Source: Nansenia antarctica (Eukaryota > Chordata > Actinopteri > Argentiniformes > Microstomatidae). From it: a stretch of DNA of 64,000 bases. The translations under genes and the position numbers were made by a program. This document shows, piece by piece, positions 1 to 11,329 of this stretch (positions within the stretch are counted from its first letter, which is position 1; each line of letters begins with the position of its first letter). The stretch spans positions 55,454,299 to 55,518,298 of the forward strand of contig OZ022346.1 of the NCBI GenBank assembly GCA_963989245.1, given 5' to 3'. The notes under the pieces are model-generated. The model worked only from the letters and a program-made list of their open reading frames with translations. It was not told the DNA's origin and searched no databases.

Positions 1-172
1 AATACTCCACCCCCTATGTCCCAGACAAACGGTGGACCCTCTAATACTCCACCCCCTATGTCCCAGACAAACGGTGGACCCTCTAATACTCCACCCCCTA
101 TGTCCCAGACAAACGGTGGACCCTCTAATACTCCACCCCCTATGGACCCTCACGACTGGTGGGATACTCCAC
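1..172 (+). repeat. 42-bp coding minisatellite
   Basis: About three near-identical 42-bp units (TACTCCACCCCCTATGTCCC...) are followed by shorter derivatives in which the second half is replaced by ATGGACCCTCACGACTGG. Unit length is a multiple of three, so copy-number change keeps the reading frame. Confidence 0.85.
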
Positions 173-384
173 CCCCTATGGACCCTCACGACTGGTGGGT
201 TTGGCCTATGGACCCTAACGACTGGTGGAATTGGCCTTTGAACCCTAACGACTGGTGGGATTGGATCAATGAGGGTGGAGTGGAGTTGGGAGTGGGGGTG
301 GAGTGGGAGTACGGGTGGAGTGGGGGTCTTCCCGAGGAAGAGGACTGGGAGAAGGAGTACAGCAACCTCTCAAATGGATTTTAA
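1..384 (+). CDS. 3' end of an unrecognised gene encoding Pro/Trp-rich tandem repeats (partial, open at window edge)
   Basis: Frame 1 is open from the window edge to a TAA at 382-384, so this is probably a last exon or the end of one. It reads three copies of a 14-residue unit (MSQTNGGPSNTPPP), then degenerating units built on PMDPHDWW / PMDPNDWWNW, then a unique acidic tail with WEYGWSGG and EEEDWEKEYSNLSNGF. The change from repeat to unique tail in one frame, the in-frame variation of units (DPHDWW, DPNDWW, NPNDWW) and an AATAAA at 430-435, 46 nt after the stop, argue for real coding. No family is recognised. Pro/Trp/acidic repeats suggest a secreted or matrix-type low-complexity protein, but that is a guess. 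The start, signal peptide and upstream exons lie outside the window. Confidence 0.5.
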   Translation, partial: NTPPPMSQTNGGPSNTPPPMSQTNGGPSNTPPPMSQTNGGPSNTPPPMDPHDWWDTPPPMDPHDWWVWPMDPNDWWNWPLNPNDWWDWINEGGVELGVGVEWEYGWSGGLPEEEDWEKEYSNLSNGF

Positions 385-429
385 ATGGAAAGAGATTCAT
401 TCAATACAAATATTGAAATAGAAAGAGTA

Positions 430-435
430 AATAAA
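430..435 (+). promoter_or_regulatory. candidate polyadenylation signal AATAAA
   Basis: AATAAA lies 46 nt after the TAA of the repeat-encoding exon and is followed by a TG-rich stretch (TGTTTTGTGTTGTTTTGC), the usual layout of a vertebrate poly(A) site. It would end the gene that enters from the left. Not tested against transcripts. Confidence 0.4.
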
Positions 436-439
436 GAAT

Positions 440-1000
440 GTTTTGTGTTGTTTTGCTTTGTCTTCCTTGCTTTCTATGTTATTATTGAGAATAATAGCTA
501 CAGGCTGACAGCAGTACAGGTGCAAATGTTTAGAAAATCTGCTGTAGGCCAAATGAAAGTGTCAGAGACAATTGATAACAGGTGTCCCAGATTGAACAAA
601 GGACTCATAAAATGTATTTCCCAAGCCAATAATTGCAACATAAATGACTCCATAGAAATGGAAAATGGTCGTCCAAGAGGGCGGCATCATTCTTGGCAGT
701 AAGATGCAGACTTGGCCACATCTCTTCTGTCTGTACCGTCCTCAACGGAAGAGAAGAATACAAAACACTAGAAGCCCATTTAATTTAACATAGAACCCAT
801 ACTGTCAATACAGAATGAACAATTGAGAATGTCACCCTTTTCATCATAGAAAAGCATGTTTATTTTCCTGCAAAGGGCAACTTTGTCCCTGTCTATGAAA
901 GTCAAATATCACAAATAGAAATGTCATTACAGGGAGTACCCAGCATCCTGACAGGAACAGCTCTTCACAAAGTCAGTGCATGAGTTTCCCCTTGTTCACC
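440..1000. other. no gene seen
   Basis: AT-rich unique-looking sequence. A 105-codon open frame at 385-702 starts right after the previous stop but has no recognisable domain or codon bias and is treated as chance. Confidence 0.5.
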
Positions 1001-1003
1001 TAA

Positions 1004-2517
1004 AGGCCCCTGCCCACTGTGCGATTTGTCCACGATTTCGCCACGAATGTGTTGTCGCAGACTACGTTGCGTAGTCGTAGAGACATCCTAGCGTCGTAAG
1101 GCCAAATCGGGATGTCGTAAGTCGCACAGTGTGAGAGAGTCAGCGATCAACGACTAATTGCTCCTACGTTCTAAAGACGAGGCTACGACCTGCCGACAAA
1201 TTTCTGGCAGGTCAGAAATGTTCGTCGTGGCTCGTGAAGTGTGGCTGGTCCTACGACACGATTCTGCACATACATCCGCTCAAAATCATCACAAGCCCAA
1301 TAATGGCTGCAAAAAGAAACCCTACTGCTCGTGTTCAGTGGTCCCAGCCACTGGAAGAAAGATTGGTAGAGCTTTGGAGGGAACACTGGTGTCTGTTTGA
1401 CGTCTCCTCCGCTTCCTATCATGACAGAGGGATGAGGGAGAACAGTTGGAAAGAGATTTCATCTCCTCAAACCTCCTGGGCTGATCAAATGGAACAAGTC
1501 ACTGTAGTCAACTTAGCCTGTAGAGAGCTAACAGCAGCAGCTAGGAGGGCTACTGTGATATGACTATTCAACAATCAGCTAAGCTAACAGCAGCTAGCAG
1601 CAGAGTTCAAACAGACTAGCACCAGTATTGTATTCATCATATTGTGTAGACAACATGTAAAATACGAGTTAACATGTTTATTAGTTGTATCCCTTCCTTG
1701 TTGTAAAACGTGTTGTTGTTGAACATGTCTGTGACTGAGATAGACTAGATACTACGGAGGAGGAGGAGGATGTTATCATAGTGTTTGTGATGCTAACGGC
1801 GCCATCTTTGCTATCTCCTCCGGTCATCAACCCAGAAGAAGATCCTCATCTATCATCTATCATCATCTTTATCATCCTGGGCTTAAACACGACTAGACTA
1901 GTGTGATCATGTAGTCATATTACTGTGTTAGTAGAAATGATGCGTTGGTTTAGTAGTATAGTACATGATAGTAGCCTTTAGCTACGGCTTAGCTAGTTGT
2001 TGTGCTAGGTGCATTGACTGACTGTGTTCGCGAATGCTATGCTATTGTTATGCTATGTTGTGCTATCATGTGCTAGTTGATTGTGTGTACTCGTTTTCAC
2101 TGAATACATCGCGATTTCTTTCAAAGAAGGTAGCAGGTGTGTATGTCCATGTCAAGGGGAAGGTACGACTTGTATGACAGTAGTGTGATTAGGACATAAG
2201 TTAAGGATATTAGTGTAGTTGTACTTTAGCCTGTGGAGACGATAGCATTAGCTCCACACGGATTTAACAAGAACAGTAGGAACCTTTGTATTGTTTACAG
2301 TTCACAATCGAACAATTTCAACAACTGCACAAGTCGCGTCACAAGCAATCGTGGATGACAATCGTGGCTGAGAGCAATCGTACAGTGTGAGCACAATCTT
2401 ACAGTGTGAGCACGCACGTCGTAAGGTCTGATCAAGTCGGAGACGGCAGGACTGAAACTTTCAGTCGTGCAGTGTGAGGGGTTCACCGACATAACATCGC
2501 ACAGTGGGCAGGGGCCT
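1004..2517 (+). mobile_element. PIF/Harbinger-like DNA transposon with perfect TIRs, internally deleted
   Basis: The ends are exact inverted repeats of 22 bp (left begins AGGCCCCTGCCCACTGTG) flanked by the 3-bp direct repeat TAA (1001-1003 and 2518-2520), the classic target duplication of PIF/Harbinger elements. Subterminal regions carry several copies of a TCGCACAGTGTGAG-like word on both sides (about 1120-1137 and 2375-2480), probably transposase-binding sites. Inside is the start of a MADF/Myb-like accessory protein but no recognisable DDE transposase, so it is non-autonomous. Perfect TIRs suggest fairly recent movement. Confidence 0.8.
1303..1563 (+). pseudogene. N-terminal MADF (Myb/SANT-like) domain of a Harbinger accessory protein, truncated
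   Basis: From ATG 1303 the frame reads MAAKRNPTARVQWSQPLEER then LVELWREHWCLFDVSSASYH and RENSWKEIS. This is the opening of a MADF domain as found in Harbinger-encoded Myb-like proteins (E-x-LV-LW-x-x-x-CLFD, then Y-x-x-R-x-x-RE-x-W-x-EI). After about 55 residues the similarity stops and the frame ends at 1561-1563, so the DNA-binding helix set is incomplete. In full elements this protein helps the transposase bind and enter the nucleus. Here it is a deletion remnant inside the 1004-2517 element. Confidence 0.65.
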
Positions 2518-2532
2518 TAATGTAACAACATA

Positions 2533-3545
2533 AACTCCTCAAAAAAAGTTTGGAAACGTTATTTCAGTCGATTCTTCCTCCCCTTTAATAATACCAATTG
2601 GTATTGTATTTTATATCGTTGGAAAGCCTGATTAGTCACCTTTACAATGAGGAACAACTTGTAAGGATCATGCATTCGTGGAATGAGTTACACAGCTAAA
2701 CGTGTGGGTAGCGGCCCACATTTTTTTGCCAAAATCCCCTGCAATATTCTTCTGTTGGTATTCACTCTCGTTTTGAGCTTCAAGTGCTGGCAGGTGTATG
2801 TCAGTCACAGGTGTGTGACTGGCACCTGAATGGCACCTAATTGACAGGAATGATATTCTGGGGCCAGTGGCGATCCCATATCTCCAGAATCTGGGACCTA
2901 ACTCCATCCTCCATGATGACAACGCTCGCCCCCACAGAGCCATGATCATCACAGAGCACCTCCAGTATTTGGGAGTGGAGAGGGTGGAATGGCCTGCCAT
3001 GAGTCCAGACCTCAACCCAATTGAACACTTGTGGGATCAGCTTGGGCGTGCTGTACGTGCCAGAGTGACCAACGCAACCATGTTGGCTGACTTGCGGCAA
3101 ATCCTGGTTGAGGAATGGGATGCTGTCCCACAGCAGTGTGTGACCAGGCTGGTGACCAGCATGAGGAGGAGCCAAGATGTTGTGACTGCGTACGGATCTT
3201 CCACACACTACTGAGGTCCCTGACAATGTAAAATTAATAAAGTGTAAAAATGGCCAATATGTGTTGTTTTTTCCTTATTACTGTGGGAGAGTGCAATCAT
3301 CCAATCCACCAAGCAACTCAAAACGAGAGTGAATATAGGGGATTTTGGCAAATATTTTTGGGCCGCTACCCACACGTTTAGCTGTGTTGCTCATTCCACG
3401 AATGCATGATCCTTACAAGTTGTACCCCGTTGTAAAGGTGACTAATCAGGCTTTTCAACGATATAAAATACAATGCCAATTGGTATTATTAAAGGGGAGG
3501 AATAATCAAAAAAAAAACGCGTTTCCGAACTTTTTTTGAGGGGTT
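2533..3545 (+). mobile_element. Tc1-like transposon with long (~200 bp) inverted repeats, internally deleted
   Basis: The left end (2533 on: CTCCTCAAAAAAAGTTTGG) and right end (to 3545: AACTTTTTTTGAGGGGTT) are inverted copies that stay similar inward for about 200 bp (shared GGGCCGCTACCCACACG-type block at 2705-2730 and 3360-3380, AAAACGAGAGTGAATA near both inner edges). Flanking TA dinucleotides fit Tc1/mariner insertion. The interior keeps only the C-terminal part of the transposase. A solo copy of the right repeat lies at 44453-44652. Confidence 0.8.
2867..3214 (+). pseudogene. Tc1-like transposase, C-terminal catalytic fragment
   Basis: The frame reads LHDDNARPHRA then WPAMSPDLNPIEHLWDQLGR and ends at TGA 3212-3214. 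DDNARPH holds the second catalytic Asp and the NPIEHLW box holds the third acidic residue (Glu) of the Tc1 DDE triad. The paired helix-turn-helix DNA-binding region and the first catalytic Asp are missing, because the element is deleted between the left inverted repeat and this point. It cannot encode an active transposase. Confidence 0.85.
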
Positions 3546-3857
3546 TATATATGTCTGTATCCAGCTCTGGCCAGAGATAGGAGTTTTTAGACACTCATAA
3601 CTGTACATGTCTCTTATTCATAACAACACTCATAACTATGGATGTCTCTTGTTCATAACAACACTCATAACTGCAGATGTCTCTTGTTCCAGTGTTAATA
3701 GGAATGAACAGTTGTGACGGCACAGTGCAGCCCGCCGGTCTAGATAATGACTTCTTCTGAGGGGTCCTGATGGCAGTCAGGTGGAGGTAATTGTTCTGAA
3801 CATCGCAGTGTGGTGCTCTCAGTGTCTCAGCTTGTGTGTGTGTGTGTGCATGTGTGC

Positions 3858-3893
<36 letters not shown>

Positions 3894-3895
3894 AT
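3546..3895. repeat. short direct repeat block and (TG)n microsatellite
   Basis: 3590-3690 contains about three copies of a 33-bp unit (ACACTCATAACTG.A.ATGTCTCTTGTTC). 3831-3894 is a (TG)n run with a few interruptions. No coding signal. Confidence 0.8.
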
Positions 3896-4075
3896 GGCAA
3901 GGCAAGTCAAGTTTATTTGTATAGCACATTTCATACAACAGGGGCATTTCAAAGGGATTTTCCATATAGCATTAAAAGAAATACAGAAAAAGGAGGATAG
4001 TAAGAAAATGAAAATGACAAGAATAGATACATCTATATAGAAAATAAATAGATAAACATTTAACAAGATAATAAG
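3896..4075. repeat. teleost interspersed repeat fragment
   Basis: The word AAGTTTATTTGTATAGCACA followed by TTTCATACA and an A-rich tail is a widely dispersed teleost repeat end. A related piece (AGTTTGTTTACATAGCACAT) occurs at 39212-39245. Family not assigned. Confidence 0.5.
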
Positions 4076-4263
4076 ACAATATATGATGTGGTATCAACCT
4101 GAAGGGGATATGAATGATCTCAACTACATTGTGATGTTATAATATTATCAAATAGAAGGTTTGTTTTATCCCTCAAAGGCTTATCTAGAGTGGTGATTTT
4201 CACTCTTGGATTCTCCTCTATTGCAAGTATAGCTTTGAGGTGGCTGTACGAGATTACATTACA

Positions 4264-4500
4264 TTACATTACATTCAACTTTTCAAACACAGGAAACTGG
4301 TGGGGGTCTAGTGTGGGGGGGAGGTGTGACAGGAAGTGACAGGTTGAAAATGTCAGAAGACCCTGGCCAGCTGTGCAGCCACACCCTGAGCACATGGCCA
4401 GGAGGATGTCCTCAGGGCCAGCAGCTTTCTGTACGTTCACTTTGCTCAGTGCGCAGTGGTGGTGAGTGTGACATCGGTGGTGGAGAGTGTGAGGGGCTGG
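4264..4500 (-). pseudogene. degraded LINE reverse-transcriptase fragment
   Basis: On the minus strand the frame contains LSKVNVQKAAGPEDILLAMC, matching the conserved region just before the RT fingers in fish CR1/L2/Rex-type LINEs (VNxxKAAGPDGIxxRVLxxC). The rest is degraded and lacks the catalytic FADD box. A (ATTAC)n tract at 4255-4275 borders it. Confidence 0.45.
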
Positions 4501-4602
4501 TCGTCTTGGGGGGCTCTGATTGGCTGGTTCTTTGTTGTCCCGGTCGAAGCGAGCGTAGTGTTTCGACCGAAAGTTTCGACCGAAAGTCACATATGGCGGG
4601 GG

Positions 4603-4830
4603 TCAGAGTTGCTCTAGAAGCTCCTTGATCTGCAGTTTGTGGTTGAACTTGGCCTCCCTGACGCCCCTCTCCAGACCCTGGCTGAGCTGTGAGGCGTCTG
4701 GTCGCCTGATCTGAAAGCAGCGTTGATGTATAAAGTCAATGTATAAATCGATGTGCGTGTGGTGGTCCTGAGGGGCCTGAGACTTCAGCAGAGGCCAGTC
4801 CTTGGTATGGAAGTGGTGCTGCTATCAAAT
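4603..4830 (-). CDS. orphan coding-like stretch on the minus strand, function unknown
   Basis: Reading the minus strand from about 4826 down to the TGA at 4603-4605 gives an open frame of about 73 codons with protein-like composition: HTKDWPLLKSQAPQDHH, then IDLYIDFIHQRCFQIRRPDA, then SQLSQGLERGVREAKFNHKL and a helical end IKELLEQL. There is no ATG, and the frame begins right after an AG preceded by a T-rich stretch, so it could be a terminal exon or part of a processed pseudogene. I do not recognise the protein. No other exon was found nearby, and the LINE relic immediately downstream on the same strand means a retroposed or repeat-derived origin is possible. Confidence 0.35.
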
Positions 4831-5232
4831 TACTATCATCGATACCTAATCATGCTCATACAAATGAATCAAGTCTAGTGGCTGTATATATAATGTAATC
4901 ATTATAATTAAGACCATGAATTGCGTTTCTGTTCTCACTCAAGTTTCATTCTAGAGCTGATTATGAAATCAATGTAGAGAGATCCCAGTTGAAGGAGGCT
5001 CAACAAACATGCTGATTAATATTAATCAATATAAGACGAAATGATGGATTTAATGAAGGAGGATTCGACTAGGTTTCATTCAGACTCTACAGTTTCATGC
5101 CAGAAAAGAAGTGGTGAAATGAAATAAGCGTAGTTATACATAGTTGATGGTAATAACATCTGGAATATTCTGCAGACAAGAACACGATCCATTTGTAACT
5201 TGTTAAGTTCTAGTGCAGGTTGTGGACCCAGG

Positions 5233-5913
5233 CAGTGGCGGCTGCAACTCAGGCTGTTTGAAGGGCACCTACTGTACATTTTACATTACATTTACATTTT
5301 TGGCATTTAGCAGACGCCTTATTCCAAAGCGACTTACAATCAATACATTTGAATGCTAAGCATGTGAATCATCAGTCCACCATTCGTGGCAGGAAGAGTA
5401 ATCTAGCTCAGGCCCGGGGCCACTGATAGAAGGAGAAACCTTCTTCTACCACCTTTTTCTAAAACCCTTTTTATTTTTATATTTTTTTTTTATACTGGAG
5501 GAACAGAGAAGCAGTACAAAGGGGGCGATAGAAGTTCTTAGGGACACAGTAGAGGGGAAAGCGGGTGTCTTTAGGAGACGTAGTGCTGAGGGGCAGAAGA
5601 TGTCTCAGGAGGAGCAGTTAAGGTGTAACCTGAAGAGGTCGGTCTTCAGTCTACGACGGAAGATGGGTAGTGACTCTGCCGTTCTGACAGCCGTGGGGAG
5701 CTCATTCCACCAGCGGGGAGCCAGAGTTGTGAACCTACTGCACAACATGGGACCCCATCAGTGCACATGGTCAAGTTTAGACCATTGGAGGGGCAGCCAA
5801 TAGGGCACATCCTCTAATTTTCGCCACTCAAAAGGGCAATTTTGCCACTCAAAAGGGCACTTAAGAGAGACGTTTTTCAACTGTGGGGGCACCAGGGGGG
5901 GCGGTTGCCAGTG
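5233..5913 (+). mobile_element. hAT-type miniature element with 8-bp target duplication, interrupted by another repeat
   Basis: It starts CAGTGGCGGCTGCAACTCAG, ends GGTTGCCAGTG, and is flanked by the 8-bp duplication GACCCAGG (5225-5232 and 5914-5921), as expected for hAT. The body matches the copy at 56685-57043 (GACCATTGGAGGGGCAGCCA, CGCCACTCAAAAGGGCA, GAGAGACGTTTTTCAACTG). It is interrupted at 5275-5732 by a second repeat. Confidence 0.85.
5275..5732 (+). mobile_element. teleost interspersed repeat inserted in the hAT element
   Basis: Flanked by the 8-bp direct repeat ACCTACTG (5267-5274 and 5733-5740), which marks the insertion edges. It begins TACATTTTACATTACATTTA then the common fish word GCATTTAGCAGACGCCTTAT / CCAAAGCGACTTACAAT, and ends in the CTCATTCCACCAGCGGGGAG block, also very common in fish. 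A second, shorter copy is at 45045-45377. Family not assigned. Confidence 0.75.
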
Positions 5914-6361
5914 GACCCAGGTGTGCTGCAGAGCAGGAGTGGGCGAAGGTAAATTAAAGTTATTTTACTGAGATCGACTGTAAGGCAATATGCAAAATAA
6001 TGGACTGTCACGAAAGAGTAAACTAGTCTCCAAAACAGACTTGCAGACAACAACCAAGTCAGCTTCAACTAGAAATAAATGTGCAAAGTGCAGACTCAGA
6101 CTCAGACACAGCGACAGAACTCTCAACAGAGAGAAGGCAGAGAGATTACACGACAGGGAGTACAGGGAAGAGGGGCACATAAACACACAGGAAACCAAAC
6201 ACACACAGGTGCACAACATCAGACACAAATGAGAGACAGAAGCAGGTGTAGCATCAGTGGTGACGGAGCAGAGTCACCAGTCACCAGAGAGAGTCACCAG
6301 TCACCAGAGAGAGTCACCAGGGATCCCGCCAAGGACAAGGCGACCCCATCCATAACAGTTA

Positions 6362-6627
6362 GGCCATGTCCACACAGAGACGAATGTGGGTGTATCTGCC
6401 AACGTTTTTTTATCGTATGGCCGTTTCATCCACACAGAACCGCCTTCTGGGAGCCTGAAGACGCTATTTTTTGAAACCAGGTCCCAGAGTGAACAAACCT
6501 GAAGACGCCACCCTAGCTTACCCTAGCTTAGCCTAGCATTTCCGTCTTTACAAGACAGACGCATCTTTCCTGAACCGATGACGCCATAGCCCCACCTCTC
6601 CCTCAACCCGCATGCGCTAACCCAGCC

Positions 6628-6668
<41 letters not shown>

Positions 6669-7051
6669 CGGCGCCTTACAGGGTTGTTGCGTTTGTGCTG
6701 CAGAAGCTATTGAGCTTGATTGGACTTTTACACCAACATGTACTGCTGCTCTACCACCGCCAGCAACACATGGACCTGGAGAACAGCTACAACATGTTCT
6801 TCAATATTGAATTATCATATTATTAAATTATATTCAATAATTATTGTATTTTCCGCCATTGTTCTTCTTTGTGTGATTGTTCATTGCATGCTCCATTCTT
6901 CTTCTCTGTTTCTGGTGTAATTTGTGGCAGCGTTTCAGCATTTTCAGTGGTTTCGTTTGGACGCACATATTTCTTGTGACGATTTCGTGTTTACGGAAAA
7001 CTTTTTTTAAATGAAAAAGAAAACGATTTCTGTCTCCGTGTGGCTGTAACC
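6362..7051 (+). mobile_element. non-autonomous Harbinger-like element
   Basis: The left end GGCCATGTCCACACAGAGAC and right end (reverse complement GGTTACAGCCACACGGAGAC) are inverted relatives flanked by the 3-bp repeat TTA (6359-6361 and 7052-7054). It holds an (AAC)n run at 6629-6668 and no transposase. TIR style and 3-bp duplication fit PIF/Harbinger. Confidence 0.65.
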
Positions 7052-7619
7052 TTACTCTGTTATTGAGAGTTCTGCGTCCACCCCATCTTTACGTTTATGA
7101 ATGGCAAAACCTCATTGGTGCAAACTAGAAATGCATTGGCTTACCAAAAAGAGAAAACTTGTGAACACTCGTACAACATCCATCGAAAACATCTTCCATT
7201 GAACTGCCGTGTGAACGAGTTCAGTACGCTCTCCTACAAAGGACAAATCATCTGTGTTGTTTGCCATGACAGGAAGTCATGACGTGACTCCCTCCAGAGC
7301 TGGTAGGAATCAGGGATGTTCAGTGTGAGAGCACAGCTGGGCGAGGAGTCTGGCTGTGTTGTGGACATGCAGGCGGACCTGGCAGTTAACCTTTAAATGG
7401 CCTAATTAAATCACAGTCATTATGTAATCCTGGATTAAAAAGCGGGCCACAGCTCCATGAGAGGAATTAAACATAAATGTTTAACAGGATGGCAACAGGA
7501 AGGCAGGAAGCTGTGTGGCGTGGACAGACTGGTCTGGGAACGGTAATGAGATCACATATTCACATTGGTGAGCAAAAGATGATGGATTGCACATTCATAT
7601 TCAATATACTTCAGTATGT

Positions 7620-7763
<144 letters not shown>

Positions 7764-8083
7764 AACAAATTATTGTATGATCTTCCTTAAGCCTGGTACA
7801 CACATAAAGATAATAATGTTCTATGACCCTCAGGTACTTCCATGCCAACGGGGACATTTGTTGCATGAACTGAAGTCAACGCGCTATATTGTTGCTAACA
7901 GCCTCTACTATTTGTATATATTACCGTTATCAAAGTTACATTCTTTCTGTTGCTTAGCAACTGATAAACAACTGTTCAGCGGATGAGTACACTTACAATA
8001 AAACATAATTACATTAAAGTACATTAATTAAAAGTTTGTCTTGTTTTTCTTTTGTGAAATATTGATAGATGTGGTAGCTGTTG

Positions 8084-8582
8084 TACACTACCGTTCAAAA
8101 GTTTGGGCTCACTTAGAAATGTCCTTATTTCTGAAAGAAAAACACTGTTTTTTTTTCAATGAAGATAACATAACATTTATCAGAAATACACTCTATACAT
8201 TGTTAATGTGGAAAATGACTATTCTAGCTGCAAACATCTGGTTTTTAATGGAATATCTACATAGGTGTGTAGAGGCCCATTTCCAGCAACCGTCACTCCA
8301 GTGTTCTAAAGGTACATTGTGTTTGCTAATCGCGTTAAAAAGCTAATGGATGATCAGAAAAACCTTGAAAACCCTTGTGCAATTACGTCAGCACAGCTGA
8401 AAACGGTTTTGCTGGTTAGAGAAGCTGTACAAATGGCCTTCCTTTGAGCTAGTTGAGTATCTGGAGCATCACATTTGTGGGTCCGATTATACTCTCAAAA
8501 TGGCCAGAAAAAGAGAACTTTCATATGAAACTCGACAGTCTATTCTTGTTCTTAGAAATGAAGGCTATTCCAGCGCTTGATT
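8084..8582 (+). mobile_element. 5' half of a Tc1-like transposon
   Basis: Starts with a TA-flanked CACTACCGTTCAAAAGTTTG terminus typical of a fish Tc1 family, runs through its 5' untranslated region and into the transposase start codon at 8500. The element breaks off near 8580, where another repeat (CCATTCCATTCCATGCATCA) begins. Confidence 0.75.
8500..8580 (+). pseudogene. Tc1-like transposase N-terminus, truncated
   Basis: ATG 8500 reads MARKRELSYETRQSILVLRN then EGYSSA and stops. This is the first helix region of the paired-type DNA-binding domain of a Tc1 transposase. Everything downstream is lost. Confidence 0.75.
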
Positions 8583-8599
8583 GGAGCCAATTTCCTCGT

Positions 8600-10832
8600 T
8601 CCATAACGCTTAAATATTCTATATCTATACCATTCCCCATTCCATTCCATGCATCACAATGAGCCCATCCTCCATCACCTCTACCTCCACCAGGCTCTCC
8701 TGAAGGAGACATATCATAATCATGGATCTGAGATTCATATGTCTGCCAGACAATCAATGGAACAACAACCGAACAGTAAAATGTGTTATTCGGTATTCAG
8801 TATTGGTCTGCTGGGCCTCTTATAGCCACAATAAACAGGTTTTTCATAAGGATCCACTCATATCTCAGTAACACAGGCCTAGTGATGAAGCTTCATTAGG
8901 CTTCTGGCTGAATGTCATATTGTTCATCAGAGTTTGGTAACAACAGAAACATGTCAATCGCAAATGTCGTTGGACATTCTGTGTTATCTCTAATCATATG
9001 TGTTGTTACTAGTTTGATGATGAATCTTTAGCTTTGGACGAACACTGACAAACTGTTGCGCCACAGCTGCAGAATGACTCCAAATAAATGACTTAAACAT
9101 TTTTGTTTATCTTGAGGTAACAGTGGCCTATGTTACAGTAACAGAAGCTAGAGTCGTGGTGGAAAGTATTTACTACCTCTGAAAATCCATCTTCACGATA
9201 GTGTGATTCTCTGTGGCGTGCAAAACATCGGAAAATAATCCTCTTCGCCGTGTTCAGGCAACTAACAAATCCCAGCTATAATGGCTTTAGTGTTTTGAGA
9301 AAGATTAATTGCTGCTTCAGAAATGAAGGGCTTTTGCAGTGCAATTCAAGATAAGAGCAATTTAGGCTCGTCCTTTGCGGATTTCTCTTTAAGTGAGTCC
9401 TTTAAGCGCTCTACGCTCAGGGAACTTAAGCACAATTATACTGTTAAGCTGACGATTGATCTAACCTCGCTCTTGAACTTAATAATGTTCCTTCCAGGAA
9501 GTGGTGGGGGGGCATAACAAGACACCTCGTAAACGGCTAATAATAATATAATAAGTCCTGCCTCTCTTATGGAGGTAGGAAACAGATAGGCCAAGCGACA
9601 GCTGCTACCTGTGATTGACTGGCAATATGTTTATTTTATTTTATATTCATGCAGGCTCCTACTAGCACATTAACATCCTTGGATGCTTTATATCACAGCA
9701 CGCTCTGGTTTAGGGCAGCAGACAGACCTCTCATCCCTGTACTCTGTATGGTACCAGAATGTGTGTGGCTTTATATCAATGTTGCTGTTCTTTTCTTTTT
9801 TCATCCCATTCTTTGGGCGATTTATATTTTTTCCTCGTTTTTATTTTGTTTAAATATTGTGTCATTTGGTCTGTCTGGGTCTCTTAAAAAGCTCTTCTGT
9901 AAAAGAGACGTAGGTCTCAGTAAGGTTTCCTGTCGTGAACTGTCTTGTCTAAACTATTCAGCATGCTCCTGATGACTCCAACACCATGTTTTGTCCCAAA
10001 TGGGTCTTGATGATAAAAGTGACAATCTGCTTGGTATTCACAGTGGTTTGTTTTTACATCCACTCTTCTGGAACCATGGTTTACCCGTCCACAGATTTCT
10101 GATGTTCTCATTGTCTCCAAAATAATCAATTATGGCTATAATTGTGGTGCAGCGCCGGCTGTTTCCTATGTTCGTGTCCAACACAGCCTGTTGGAAGCCT
10201 CAGTGTTCCTGCTCATGAATGATAATGATTAAATCATTCCTCACTCAGCCACGCTTAATGTCAGCGAATACAATTCCACAGCATAAATGCAAGTCACATG
10301 GGGGACTGGCTTCAACACCTGCCTCACGTTGTTGAAATTAGTCCGTTCCTCATGACAATAACTTTTGATTTGCATAGCAGTTCACTTTCTCCCTCACGTA
10401 AGCTTTTTTTCAGTTTATGAAAAATAATATGTTGTTGAATGTATGGCTTCCACAAGCCGCAGGCTCACAAGCTTCAACACTTGTCTAACTCAGCCTTCCT
10501 ACTCAGTTGCGTTGACATTTAACTTGACATTTGACATTCACATTCAACCTGGTTGTCACTTCACCAAAATGGAACACCAGAGAATTCTACGTCTTCCAAC
10601 CAATCTATTGTTCAGAGAGAGAGATAGAGTTGCATGCAGCCTCACCACCTTCTTGAACTGCTGGGCTGTATTTATCCAGCACGATTTATTGATTTATCGA
10701 TGATTTATCGATGATTCAACAGCCATCTCTTATCTGTCTTTGTTTTTTCGAACAAGGGCTTTCAGAAGGGGATCCTCTCTTTCACAGCCACCACAACATC
10801 TTTTATGATTCGTTTCTGACTTGAATTTAGGG

Positions 10833-10867
<35 letters not shown>

Positions 10868-11325
10868 CTAGTTGACTGCCTCTTGAGCACACCCCTCTGC
10901 TTCCTCCACCTCTCCTGGTCTGGTGGTTCTGCCCTGGCTGCACCGCCAATGGATATTGAAGATGTATTCAATTTTCAACTACAAAACGGCATCACACTCT
11001 GGTGATGTCCCCCGTGCTTTACTCACCTGGAGAGGAGATTGGAACACTGAGGAAAGCTGTGTTCCAATCTGCCACAACATGGAAGCACCCTTGGAAGGCA
11101 AGGGTCCACTCTGTAAACGGATGCCTTCCTAACCAGGTATTTATTTAGGGTTAGAGTATGTGTTTCCACAATATGCATAATGTTACTATAATGTGGGCGC
11201 ACATTGCCACGTTGCACTCACACCTGATGAACTAACGTGGGCCTGGTACTCTCAGTTATTCTACCAGCTGCTATTTGTGTAACGGTCTTCAAAATAAAGG
11301 GAGATTCGCCTAAGAAAGTGGGTTA
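8600..11325. other. no gene seen
   Basis: Mostly unique AT-rich sequence. 8630-8705 holds a low-copy fish repeat related to the hairpin at 19835-19955 (CCATTCCATTCCATGCA, then a CCTCC/GGAGG word). 10829-10866 is a (GTT)n microsatellite. No open frame shows a recognisable domain. Confidence 0.5.
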
Positions 11326-11329
11326 TACT

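Noticed and set aside
385..702. A 105-codon frame after the left-edge gene.
   Set aside because: Starts directly behind a stop and poly(A) signal, no domain, composition like background.
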